Below, one piece after another: positions 7,758 to 15,383 of a DNA stretch of 17,179 nt. The stretch is from positions 1 through 17,179 of the forward strand of contig CAMFJP010000010.1 of NCBI GenBank assembly GCA_945957075.1, written 5' to 3'. The DNA is from an uncultured Chlamydiae bacterium (GTDB taxonomy: Bacteria; Chlamydiota; Chlamydiia; Chlamydiales; Rhabdochlamydiaceae). The stretch's first letter is position 1. Each line of letters begins with the position of its first letter. Both the position numbers and the translations under genes were made by a program. The notes below the pieces were generated by a model. That model made no database searches. It had not been told where the DNA came from and worked only from the letters and a program-made list of their open reading frames with translations.

Positions 7758-7775
7758 TACCAAACGCGGAAAAAT
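7755..7775 (+). repeat. Copy of TAATACCAAACGCGGAAAA repeat at dxr stop
   Basis: The 19 bases at 7755-7773 are identical to the reverse complement of 15367-15385, and the first three are the dxr stop codon. Further on, TTC-TATTCGA (about 7775-7784) still resembles the longer arm at 15283 (TTCATATTTGA), after which similarity is lost. No opposite arm is present here, so this would be a half or decayed copy. The rest of the spacer to the end of rseP (7776-7906) shows only a weak 7-bp hairpin (CAGTTTC 7862-7868, GAAACTG 7879-7885). Confidence 0.7.
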
Positions 7776-7906
7776 TCTATTCGATAAAAGAGCTCCATAG
7801 CAACTCACGCTAAGCAGCTAGAGACTTTGCTTTACAACATGAATTAAATAAGACTAGACATCAGTTTCAAGATTTTTAGAAACTGCACAATAAATACCTA
7901 AACGAA

Positions 7907-9763
7907 TTAAAACCAGCGGCTAAGAAGGCGCAGAAGATCGTGATAGGTCACAAATATAAAGAAACCAATTAGAAGCAAGACAAAGGGGAAAATCAGCCTA
8001 TCCATTACCTTTGTAGAAAGAGCCTTTCCGCGCACACGCTCAACAAGAGCAAAAACAATATGTCCGCCATCCAATACGGGCAAGGGGAGCAGATTAAGAA
8101 GTCCTAGATTTAGACTAATCACCCCCATCCAAAAAAGCGCCTCCTTAATTCCAACAGCCCAGCTGTAATGAATAACTTGGACAATCCCAATAGGACCCGA
8201 CATCCACTTTGGATTAAGATTACCTGTAATCAAAGCGGTAAGAGTGCGTGCTGTATCCTTACATACGCCTGCAAATAAAGCAAACGGCCCTGGATTGTAG
8301 ACCACAAGCCGATCTTGCAACTGAATTCCAAGCATAAATTTTTGGCGCTGTTTTTCAAAAAGAGAAAGTGCCGCAGCTCGCTGCTTGGGATCTTTTATAG
8401 ATTCTATTTGTTCCCTTTCCGATTGCACACGGTTTTGCACAGACTCTGTCTGAGAAACAATAAAATCGGCACGCTTTTTTAAAGCAATAGGAGGAAGGAG
8501 ACGAAGCGTACCCGCATCAGACTTAGATCCCACTTGACCAATGGAATGAACAAGAGTTTGTAGAGCTTCCATAGAAACCCCTTCATAAAACATACGATCC
8601 TCATTTTCCCAAAGAGGCGGAGAAAAAGCCTGAAGACCCCTTTGCACAATGATTAATGCACGCTTTGTTTGGACATTGCTTATGATCTCGGGCGCACTGG
8701 AAACCGCAACCCCATCGATCGCAACAATTTTATCGCCTGTCTCAAGTAGCCCTATCGGCGTCGCTAATTCAGCCTTTTCATCAAGATAAGACAAGACACC
8801 TTCTACAACTCCCTGAGATGAAATATGATAAGGAATAAAATAGAGATCATGAACTCGTGTTTCTAACCGTGCAATATGTCTCCAATCATCTAATTCTCCA
8901 ACGTCCTCACTAGCAAGACGCATGTCACGTACATACACCCTTGGAACTGTAACATTCTGATAACGACCATCTCGCATCACGGACAGCAATACCGTTGAAT
9001 CATTAAGAATACGGCTAAGATGCGGCTGAGAAAAGACAAGCTCTCCATTAACCCAAACGATTCTATCTTGCTTTTCCAATCCGATGACAGGGGAATCTTC
9101 AATCGCATAATCGTAAATCAGATAACTTGCAGGGCCTAGATCTCGGAGTTCTTTTTGAGGGTCAAAAACAAATTTATATGGAATTTTTGTTCCATCCAAA
9201 TAGTTCACATGATAACCGGAAAGAGGAGCTTTTCCCGTTTTTAAAATGTTAGCATACAGAAGATCTGTGTACCCATGAAACTCTTGATCTCCATACTGTG
9301 CTATAACGTCACCAGGACGCAGGTTGTTTTCTTGAAGAGACGATGTTTCATCTACCCATCCCACCATTTGCGTAAATGTCGAAAAGGGCTTAAGCCTTCC
9401 CCCTAAAAACCAAATGCACGAAAAGGCAAGCAGAGAAAAGATAATATTGACAATAGGACCTGCTAGAGCAACCTGAACTCTGGCCATAGGTCCTTTAGAA
9501 TAAAAGCCTTGCGGAACTAATCTTGGATCGACATTGCCTTTTTTCTCCATACCCGCTATGCGCACATAACCCCCAAAAGGGAGCATGCAGAGCCGCCACT
9601 CTACACCATCTTTATGCCATGTATGGATCGGTTTGCCAAAGCCAATAGAAAAGACCTCTACCTTCATTCCCCGGTAAATGGCCATAAAATAGTGACCAAG
9701 CTCGTGGATAAACACGAGAAAACCAAGACCAAAAATCGCTAGAATAAGGTAAATAATGTTCAT
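7907..9763 (-). CDS. rseP: RseP-type site-2 intramembrane metalloprotease
   Basis: 618 residues from the ATG at 9763 (a TTG at 9784 would add seven). Zinc protease of the inner membrane that cleaves substrates within the membrane. The zinc motif HELGH is at 20-24 in the first membrane segment, and the third ligand lies in PVLDGGH (Asp565) of a late segment; the C-terminus forms a last membrane helix. Between them are two PDZ-like regions (about 120-230, and about 325-400 with LETGDKIVAIDGVAV). After the second comes a charged helical insert (about 445-490) that makes the protein much longer than E. coli RseP (450) but close to chlamydial homologues (about 620). No good Shine-Dalgarno sequence is seen. 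It is convergent with dxr and divergent from tRNA-His. In Chlamydia the natural substrates are not settled. Confidence 0.93.
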   Translation of the reverse strand: MNIIYLILAIFGLGFLVFIHELGHYFMAIYRGMKVEVFSIGFGKPIHTWHKDGVEWRLCMLPFGGYVRIAGMEKKGNVDPRLVPQGFYSKGPMARVQVALAGPIVNIIFSLLAFSCIWFLGGRLKPFSTFTQMVGWVDETSSLQENNLRPGDVIAQYGDQEFHGYTDLLYANILKTGKAPLSGYHVNYLDGTKIPYKFVFDPQKELRDLGPASYLIYDYAIEDSPVIGLEKQDRIVWVNGELVFSQPHLSRILNDSTVLLSVMRDGRYQNVTVPRVYVRDMRLASEDVGELDDWRHIARLETRVHDLYFIPYHISSQGVVEGVLSYLDEKAELATPIGLLETGDKIVAIDGVAVSSAPEIISNVQTKRALIIVQRGLQAFSPPLWENEDRMFYEGVSMEALQTLVHSIGQVGSKSDAGTLRLLPPIALKKRADFIVSQTESVQNRVQSEREQIESIKDPKQRAAALSLFEKQRQKFMLGIQLQDRLVVYNPGPFALFAGVCKDTARTLTALITGNLNPKWMSGPIGIVQVIHYSWAVGIKEALFWMGVISLNLGLLNLLPLPVLDGGHIVFALVERVRGKALSTKVMDRLIFPFVLLLIGFFIFVTYHDLLRLLSRWF

Positions 9764-9824
9764 GCATATAGGAGTATCGATCAAAAGATCTTTTTTGTGA
9801 ATCTTAAACTTCCCGTGTTACTAC

Positions 9825-9879
9825 TAGAGCTCTTGCACAGCTCGCTGTGCTTGGCAAAGCGAGCTGTGCAAGAGCTCTA
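9825..9879. repeat. Perfect 22-bp palindromic hairpin
   Basis: Arms 9825-9846 and 9858-9879 are exactly complementary around the 11-base loop GTGCTTGGCAA. The arms are GC-rich and contain AGAGCTCTTGCACAG. It sits between two divergent units (rseP leftwards, tRNA-His rightwards), downstream of neither, and has no T run on either side, so it is not an ordinary terminator. It belongs with the other palindromes of this window as a possible repeat element. A perfect palindrome AAAAGATCTTTT (9784-9795) lies between it and rseP. Confidence 0.8.
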
Positions 9880-9902
9880 CTATAAATTCAAAAAAAACGA
9901 TG

Positions 9903-9931
9903 TTGCAGAACTTTTGTGGATCTGCTAAGAT
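9903..9931 (+). promoter_or_regulatory. Putative promoter of tRNA-His
   Basis: TTGCAG (9903-9908), a 17-base spacer, then TAAGAT (9926-9931), followed by a GC-rich stretch CGCTGCGAG of the kind found at stable RNA promoters. Transcription would start about 12 bases before the tRNA. Confidence 0.45.
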
Positions 9932-9949
9932 CGCTGCGAGTATAGTTTT

Positions 9950-10024
9950 GGCGATCGTAGCTCAGTTGGTTAGAGCGTCGGATTGTGGATCCGAAGGTCG
10001 CGGGTTCGAGCCCCGTCGATCGCC
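9950..10024 (+). tRNA. tRNA-His (GTG)
   Basis: Full cloverleaf: acceptor GCGATCG/CGATCGC, D stem GCTC/GAGC, anticodon stem TCGGA/TCCGA with GTG at 9985-9987, and T arm GCGGG-TTCGAGC-CCCGT. The base before the acceptor is G (9950) and the discriminator is C (10024), giving the G-1:C73 pair that is the identity element for histidyl-tRNA synthetase. CCA is not encoded (CA then T follows the discriminator), so it must be added enzymatically. No clear terminator follows, so read-through into ftsK is possible. Confidence 0.97.
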
Positions 10025-10100
10025 CATCTTGTTGCCTTTCTTGCAATGTGCTATATATCCATAAAAAGTAACCCCCATAGAAATACAACCATTGGACACC

Positions 10101-12299
10101 ATGGCCAAGCTGACAGATGGAGCAAAAAAAAGACCTCACTCTGAAGCCAAAGGGCTCTCTTTAATCGGATGTGCTATCATTGTTTTACTCAGCCAGCTTT
10201 CTTTCACACACACACAGCCAGATATAAATTGGCTAGGACAAGCAGGATATGTGCTCGGATGGATCTCTGCCTATGCTTTTGGTGCCGCAGGCTATCTAGT
10301 TACCTGCTATATCGGGTACCTTGGATGGCAACTTCTAGTTAAACACACTCTAGAAAACCTATGGGGGAAAACATTCTGCTTTGCACTGTTCACTATTTCC
10401 TTATCCATACTACTTTCTCAAGCAGCAGAACATAGCCCAAAATTAGCCTCTCTGTGTGCCAACAACATATACACGCAGGGCCTCCGCTATCCTTTAGGAG
10501 GCGTTCCCGCCTATTATCTATACAAGGATCTTCCCTACGGCAATTTACAAAAAATTTTCAGCGATATTGGCGTACTACTCATTTTTTCTATGACGGCTTC
10601 AGTCGCCTTTCTTCTGTTTACAGAAATCCAAATCCTCTCTTTTCTACGCAAAATCAAAGAAACACGACTCGTAAAAATTCCTGCTGTAACAGAAGAAAAA
10701 ATCTCTTTTACCCCCACAACAACACCAAAACCTGTGTACTCCGGAGAACCACGATCTACCAAACCTACAAAACCCCTTCCTGAAAAAACAGAACCTACAA
10801 AGACACCTACCAAAGAAAAAAGAATTCTTTCTGGATCGACAAACGTGTATAAACTACCCGATCCCTCTCTACTCAACGCGCCAAAAAAAACCGATCACCC
10901 CACTTTAAAAAAAGAACTACGCAGACAAGCTGACATGCTTGAAGAAACCCTCAGCAGCTTTGGCATTGAAGCAAAAGTTGGCGAAATTCACTGTGGCCCA
11001 ACCATCACCTCTTTTGAAGTACATCCTGCCGTCGGCGTCAAAGTACAAAAAATCAAAACACTAGAAAATGACATCGCTCTGAATTTAGAAGCAGCATCGA
11101 TCCGCATCATTGCACCCATCCCAGGAAAGGCTGCAGTCGGCGTAGAGATCCCTTCCCTTTACCCTCAAGAGGTCAGTTTTAAAGAACTCCTCCACCACTA
11201 TCACAACCATGCAAAACAACTACACATCCCTGTTTTGCTTGGGAAAACGATACATGGAGATTACGTTACAAGCGACCTTGCAAAAATGCCCCATTGCATC
11301 ATAGCAGGAGCTACAGGATCTGGAAAATCTGTCTGCATCAACACATTAATTATATCGATTTTGATGAATGCACGGCCTGATGAAATCCGCCTTGTGATGA
11401 TCGATCCCAAAAAAGTGGAGCTCACCCCTTACAGCAAACTCCCACACCTTATCGCCCCCGTGATCACAGAGGCCCATGGCGCGTACGCAGCACTCAACTG
11501 GCTTGTCAAAGAGATGCACATGCGCTATGAAATCTTAAAACAACTCGGGGTTCGCAACATCTCTGCATTTAACAGCCGCACTGTCAACAAAGAACTCGAA
11601 TCCTCTCTTAGCCTCCCGATCCCAGAAAAAATGTATGCAATTGTTGCCATCATAGATGAATTTGCAGACCTTATGATGGCATCAAGCTCTGATCTTGAAA
11701 CCCCTATTGCACGTATCGCACAGATGGCCCGAGCTGTAGGCATTCACCTTGTTCTTGCAACCCAGCGCCCCTCACGAGAGGTCATCACAGGACTTATTAA
11801 AGCAAACTTTCCAACACGCATTGCATTTAAAGTAGCAAGCCGTGTTAACTCCCAAATCATCCTTGACGAACCTGGAGCTGAAAGCCTCCTTGGTAACGGC
11901 GATTTACTCTTTTTGCCACCTGGGACTTCGCACATTATACGGGCCCAAGGAGCTTATATCAGCGACGAGGAAATTAATCGCGTTGTTTCCCATATCTGCG
12001 CGCAGGCCCCACCTCATTACCTCATTTCTTCTTTTGATAATATGACAAGAGAGGAAAGTGGATTATATGAAGATGCAACCGAAACAAAAGATGATCTCTA
12101 CAATGAAGCCAAATCAATTGTTGTCGACACGCAAAATGCTTCCACCACCTTCTTACAAAGAAAATTAAAAATCGGCTATGCAAGAGCCGCCTCTTTAATG
12201 GATGAACTCGAAGCGCATGGAATTATCGCTCCTCAAGAGGGAAGTAAACCCAGACGTGTTCTTTGGAAAAATCATGAAGAAAAAGATCCATCCCCTTAA
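10101..12299 (+). CDS. ftsK: DNA translocase FtsK
   Basis: 732 residues from the ATG at 10101; a TTG at 10092 would add three residues and neither start has a strong ribosome binding site. Membrane-anchored ATPase that pumps DNA at the septum and helps resolve chromosome dimers. There are four membrane segments in residues 1-185, then a short basic/proline linker (about 185-270), then the motor with Walker A GATGSGKS (403-410) and Walker B ending in D519-E520 (IIDEFADLMM). The C-terminal winged-helix gamma domain (about 660-722) contains KIGYARAASLMDELEAHGII, the part that reads orienting DNA sequences and touches XerD. The linker is far shorter than in E. coli FtsK. It overlaps the next gene by 26 bases. 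Chlamydiae divide without FtsZ, so the role here is likely chromosome segregation at division. Confidence 0.95.
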   Translation: MAKLTDGAKKRPHSEAKGLSLIGCAIIVLLSQLSFTHTQPDINWLGQAGYVLGWISAYAFGAAGYLVTCYIGYLGWQLLVKHTLENLWGKTFCFALFTISLSILLSQAAEHSPKLASLCANNIYTQGLRYPLGGVPAYYLYKDLPYGNLQKIFSDIGVLLIFSMTASVAFLLFTEIQILSFLRKIKETRLVKIPAVTEEKISFTPTTTPKPVYSGEPRSTKPTKPLPEKTEPTKTPTKEKRILSGSTNVYKLPDPSLLNAPKKTDHPTLKKELRRQADMLEETLSSFGIEAKVGEIHCGPTITSFEVHPAVGVKVQKIKTLENDIALNLEAASIRIIAPIPGKAAVGVEIPSLYPQEVSFKELLHHYHNHAKQLHIPVLLGKTIHGDYVTSDLAKMPHCIIAGATGSGKSVCINTLIISILMNARPDEIRLVMIDPKKVELTPYSKLPHLIAPVITEAHGAYAALNWLVKEMHMRYEILKQLGVRNISAFNSRTVNKELESSLSLPIPEKMYAIVAIIDEFADLMMASSSDLETPIARIAQMARAVGIHLVLATQRPSREVITGLIKANFPTRIAFKVASRVNSQIILDEPGAESLLGNGDLLFLPPGTSHIIRAQGAYISDEEINRVVSHICAQAPPHYLISSFDNMTREESGLYEDATETKDDLYNEAKSIVVDTQNASTTFLQRKLKIGYARAASLMDELEAHGIIAPQEGSKPRRVLWKNHEEKDPSP

Positions 12300-12570
12300 G
12301 AATCTAGAGAAGCAACTATCCTCTCGCTTGATTTTTGTGGGCTCCCTTCTAGCGGTATTTAGTTTTGCAGCACTCACTTATGGCCTTATAGCAAAAGAAG
12401 ACAAAAACACACCCATCCCCCCTGAAGAACTGCTGGCTTCTGGACTTGAAACCCCAGACCTTGATGGCACAATCTCGCAAACAGAGCGCCTGCGCATCTT
12501 TGGCGTTTCTGGAATTTTTGCAATAGTTGCCTCTCTATGCCTATATAAAGCATGGAAAACACATGTCTAA
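12274..12570 (+). CDS. 98-aa two-helix membrane protein, unknown
   Basis: Small protein starting MKKKIHPLK inside the last codons of ftsK; an upstream ATG at 12202 lies deep in ftsK and is less likely. It has two hydrophobic segments: about 22-42 (LIFVGSLLAVFSFAALTYGLI) and about 75-93 (FGVSGIFAIVASLCLYKAW). They are separated by an acidic/proline loop (KEDKNTPIPPEELLASGLETPD). The basic N-terminus suggests that both ends face the cytoplasm. I do not recognise a family. It overlaps ftsK by 26 bases and the next gene by eight, so it is certainly part of that operon, and a role at the membrane near FtsK is a guess from position only. Confidence 0.75.
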   Translation: MKKKIHPLKNLEKQLSSRLIFVGSLLAVFSFAALTYGLIAKEDKNTPIPPEELLASGLETPDLDGTISQTERLRIFGVSGIFAIVASLCLYKAWKTHV

Positions 12571-13885
12571 AAAACGCGTCCTTATTGCCGACGGAAATGC
12601 GCTTTTTGTAAAGAAAATACTTGAAAACCCTGCAGCTGCAACATACGAAATCACGTACGTAACAAACGGCCCAGAATGCATCAGCACAATGCATGCATTC
12701 CTACCAGACCTTATCATCATCGATCTCATGCTCCCTAAAATGCATGGAATTGAAGTCCTTAAAGAAATACGCAAACACCCTGAAACAGAACACTGGGGGG
12801 TTATTATTACCTCCGAAGAGGCCATGATTCAAAATCACCACGCCGCTCTTTCCGAAGGTGCTTCCTACTTTCTTACAAAGCCCTACACCTCAGCGCTTCT
12901 TTTTGAAAAAATCGAAGCATTCTTTTCAGGAACTTTGCATCCAGAACCCTTCATTAAAACAGACACCTCTTCCACACCTACTTTCACACCCCCACCTCCC
13001 TCTTCCAATTACATCAAATTTTGGGGAACCCGCGGCTCAAATGCCGTTTCCGGACCCGAATACGTCCGCTTTGGGGGAAACACCTGTTGCCTAGAAATAC
13101 GATATGGAAAAGATCGCCTCATCATCGATGCAGGCACAGGAATCCGCCCCTTGGGAGACCTTCTGATCACAGAAAAAACAGAAAAAATCCATCTTCTCCT
13201 AAGTCATACTCATTTAGACCATATTGCAGGTTTCCCGTTCTTCCAACCCATCTACCATACAAAACAACATATCCACATCCTATCTCCAGTAGGATATGAA
13301 AAAAACACCCACGACATCTTTCAAGACATGTTTGCCTATGCCTATTTTCCAGTAAGGTTAGATGACATCCAAGCCAAGATCACATTCCAAGATCTGCGCG
13401 ATGGCGATGTAATAGAAATAGGGGATATACGCATAAAAACACATTATGCCTACCACCCAGGTCCGACTCTCTGCTTTAAAATCTATGCAGGCAATCACAT
13501 TATTGGCTACGTTACAGACAATGAAGCGCTCCTTGGCTATCACGGCCCCATTCAAGACATTACAAAAGACCATCCTTTATTAGAGCCACATCTAAGCCAA
13601 ATTGCCTTTTTTGAAGAGTGCACACTATGGATTCACGAAGCGCAGTATACGCAAGAAGAATACCAAAAAAAGGAGGGATGGGGACATTCATCCATTACAA
13701 ACGCTTCCATTCTTGCCAAACACGCCAATATCAACTCATGGATTTTAACCCATCACGACCCAGCGCACACAGACAAGCTTCTACTACAAAAAATGCAAAG
13801 CCACCAAGATCTTCTTGCTGCAAACCACATCAATTGCAAGCTTCAGCTAGCCTTTGATGGCCTCTACATCCCTCTTACAACATGA
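12563..13885 (+). CDS. Receiver domain fused to metallo-beta-lactamase hydrolase
   Basis: 440 residues from the ATG at 12563 (earlier ATG at 12527 rejected: it lies inside the previous gene and adds non-domain residues). Residues 5-120 are a CheY-like receiver: Asp10, phosphoacceptor Asp54 in IIIDLMLPKMHG, Thr83/Ser84 and Lys106 (TKPY). A Pro/Thr-rich linker (about 131-149) leads to an MBL-fold domain: FWGTRGS (153-159), GGNTCCLEI, IIDAGTGIRPLG, the metal motif HTHLDH (215-220), later HPGPTLCFKI, GYVTDNE, a GWGHSS motif and ILTHHDPAH. This is like the RNase Z/PhnP-type hydrolases. Phosphorylation would be expected to gate the hydrolase. The substrate is unknown; no kinase is encoded nearby. 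It ends eight bases from the convergent enolase gene. Confidence 0.88.
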   Translation: MSKKRVLIADGNALFVKKILENPAAATYEITYVTNGPECISTMHAFLPDLIIIDLMLPKMHGIEVLKEIRKHPETEHWGVIITSEEAMIQNHHAALSEGASYFLTKPYTSALLFEKIEAFFSGTLHPEPFIKTDTSSTPTFTPPPPSSNYIKFWGTRGSNAVSGPEYVRFGGNTCCLEIRYGKDRLIIDAGTGIRPLGDLLITEKTEKIHLLLSHTHLDHIAGFPFFQPIYHTKQHIHILSPVGYEKNTHDIFQDMFAYAYFPVRLDDIQAKITFQDLRDGDVIEIGDIRIKTHYAYHPGPTLCFKIYAGNHIIGYVTDNEALLGYHGPIQDITKDHPLLEPHLSQIAFFEECTLWIHEAQYTQEEYQKKEGWGHSSITNASILAKHANINSWILTHHDPAHTDKLLLQKMQSHQDLLAANHINCKLQLAFDGLYIPLTT

Positions 13886-13893
13886 GTTTGGTA

Positions 13894-15144
13894 TTACAAC
13901 CTAAAACTGTTATATGCGGCGCAAGGAGAAAGCTCAGCCTCAATTGCCAAAAGCCGATTGTACTTGCACGTACGCTCCCCGCGACAAGGGGCCCCAGTCT
14001 TAATTTGTCCAGAACCTGTTGCAACAGCAAGATCTGCAATAAACGTATCCTCGGTCTCTCCAGAACGGTGAGAAATAATTGTACGATACCCATGTCTATT
14101 CGCTAGAGCAATCGTATCCAAAGTCTCCGTTAACGTCCCAATTTGATTCGGCTTAATTAAAATGGCATTAGCCACCTTTTCAGCAATTCCCCTTTGAAGA
14201 AATCTGGGATTTGTAACAAAAATATCATCGCCAACTAGCTGAATAGAAAGACGCTGTGTTAACTCGTGCCATCCCTTCCAATCATTCTCATCTAGCCCAT
14301 CTTCTATACTGTCGATTGGATATTTCGCTACAAGAGAGGCCAAATAGCCAATCTGCTCATCTACAGATTTTCCTTCGTAGCGTAAAGAGGTCGCATCGTA
14401 AAAAGAAGAGGCCGCACAATCCAACGCAATCGTTACATCATCCCCTGGTCTATATCCAGCGCTCTCTATTGCGCGGACAATGTAATCCAAAGCCGCTTCA
14501 TGAGACCCGAGCCTGGGGGCAAACCCACCCTCATCCCCAATAGAGGTTGCATAGCCTTCTTTCTTTAAAAGCGATTTTAAAACATGAAAAATTTCAGAAC
14601 CCCAACGAATAGCCTCCCTAAATGTAGGAGCACCTATGGGACGGACCATAAATTCTTGAAAAGCAAGACCATTATCCGCATGCTGCCCGCCGTTTAAAAT
14701 ATTAAGCATAGGACAGGGAAGAATATGCGCGCCCGGCCCACCCAGATAAGCATATAAAGGCAAATTCAACGTCTTGGCAGCAGACCTTGCAATACCAAGA
14801 GAGACTGCAAGCATCGCATTTGCCCCAAGAACCTCTTTTGTAAGCGTTCCATCCGCTTGGAGCATCAAAGTATCTAGCTCCCTTTGACGAAAAATGGATT
14901 TATTAACTAAAAGATCTGCAATAGGCCCCATGATGTGCTCTATTGCCTTTGTGACCCCCTTACCTTTATACCGACTTTCTTCGCCATCGCGCAGCTCCAC
15001 AGCCTCATGCTGTCCAGTCGAAGCCCCAGAAGGCACAGAGGCAATCGCTTTCACCCCTTGATTTGTTGTTACGCACACCTGTACTGTTGGATTGCCCCTA
15101 GAGTCCAAAATTTCAAGAGCCGAAAGTGATTGAATATGAGACAT
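13894..15144 (-). CDS. eno: Enolase
   Basis: 416 residues from the ATG at 15144, preceded by AGG at good distance; a TTG at 15156 would add four residues. Cytoplasmic glycolytic enzyme interconverting 2-phosphoglycerate and phosphoenolpyruvate. Catalytic and Mg-binding residues are complete: H155 (GGQHADN), E205 (GDEGGF), D242, E281 (SIEDGL), D307, K331 (LIKPNQIGTLTET) and the signature SHRSGETEDTFIADLAVA with S361. Near the end GAPCRGERTCKYN replaces the usual GAPSRSERxxKYN, a mild variant. The gene is convergent with the receiver-MBL gene, with eight bases between the stops and no obvious terminator, so antisense transcription overlap is likely. Two large hairpins lie upstream. Confidence 0.97.
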   Translation of the reverse strand: MSHIQSLSALEILDSRGNPTVQVCVTTNQGVKAIASVPSGASTGQHEAVELRDGEESRYKGKGVTKAIEHIMGPIADLLVNKSIFRQRELDTLMLQADGTLTKEVLGANAMLAVSLGIARSAAKTLNLPLYAYLGGPGAHILPCPMLNILNGGQHADNGLAFQEFMVRPIGAPTFREAIRWGSEIFHVLKSLLKKEGYATSIGDEGGFAPRLGSHEAALDYIVRAIESAGYRPGDDVTIALDCAASSFYDATSLRYEGKSVDEQIGYLASLVAKYPIDSIEDGLDENDWKGWHELTQRLSIQLVGDDIFVTNPRFLQRGIAEKVANAILIKPNQIGTLTETLDTIALANRHGYRTIISHRSGETEDTFIADLAVATGSGQIKTGAPCRGERTCKYNRLLAIEAELSPCAAYNSFRL

Positions 15145-15227
15145 ATAAACCTGCAACCTATGTAAATGTTAAACATCCAAAGCAGGTCATTATCGCAACA
15201 TAGACTATTTTCTGCGAAGATTATTAA

Positions 15228-15279
15228 ACCTCAGCTCTGCGTTTTTAGGTCCACTAACCTAAAAACGCAGAGCTGAGGT
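15228..15279. repeat. Perfect 23-bp hairpin upstream of enolase
   Basis: Arms 15228-15250 and 15257-15279 are exactly complementary around a six-base loop (CCACTA). The arms combine GAGCTGAGG-like GC-rich parts with a TTTTT/AAAAA block. It starts 84 bases upstream of the enolase ATG and lies only four bases from the next, larger hairpin. It could stop transcription coming from the ADP-ribosyltransferase gene, but only a broken T tract (TTAATAAT) follows on that strand. Confidence 0.8.
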
Positions 15280-15282
15280 ATT

Positions 15283-15383
15283 ATACCAAATGCGGAAAAT
15301 AAATTCATATTTGAGCGAATCAAAGCGTCGATTTTCGGCGCTTTGACTCGCTCAAATATGAATTTATTTTCCGCGTTTGGTAT
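15283..15383. repeat. 48-bp hairpin, candidate palindromic mobile repeat
   Basis: Arms 15283-15330 and 15336-15383 pair along their whole length around a five-base loop (ATTTT), with two T-G pairs and one A-C mismatch. Each arm begins TACCAAAYGCGGAAAAT from the outside. The core 15284-15382 is flanked on both sides by TTA, which could be a target duplication. The right edge enters the stop codon of the ADP-ribosyltransferase gene. A 19-base identical copy of the outer part lies at the dxr stop. This suggests a dispersed REP/MITE-like element; no transposase is in the window. Confidence 0.75.

Noticed and set aside
9825..9879. 22-bp hairpin as an intrinsic terminator
   Set aside because: No gene ends there and no T tract follows on either strand.
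10092..10100. TTG start of ftsK three codons upstream
   Set aside because: An ATG follows at 10101, and the TTG has no better ribosome binding site.
9888..10139. 83-codon minus-strand reading frame containing LEPATFGSTIRRSNQLSY
   Set aside because: It is the antisense translation of tRNA-His. This kind of peptide is a well-known false protein arising wherever a tRNA is translated on the wrong strand.
12527..12562. Upstream ATG of the receiver-MBL gene
   Set aside because: It lies within the preceding gene, adds residues outside the receiver fold, and the ATG at 12563 begins the domain properly.
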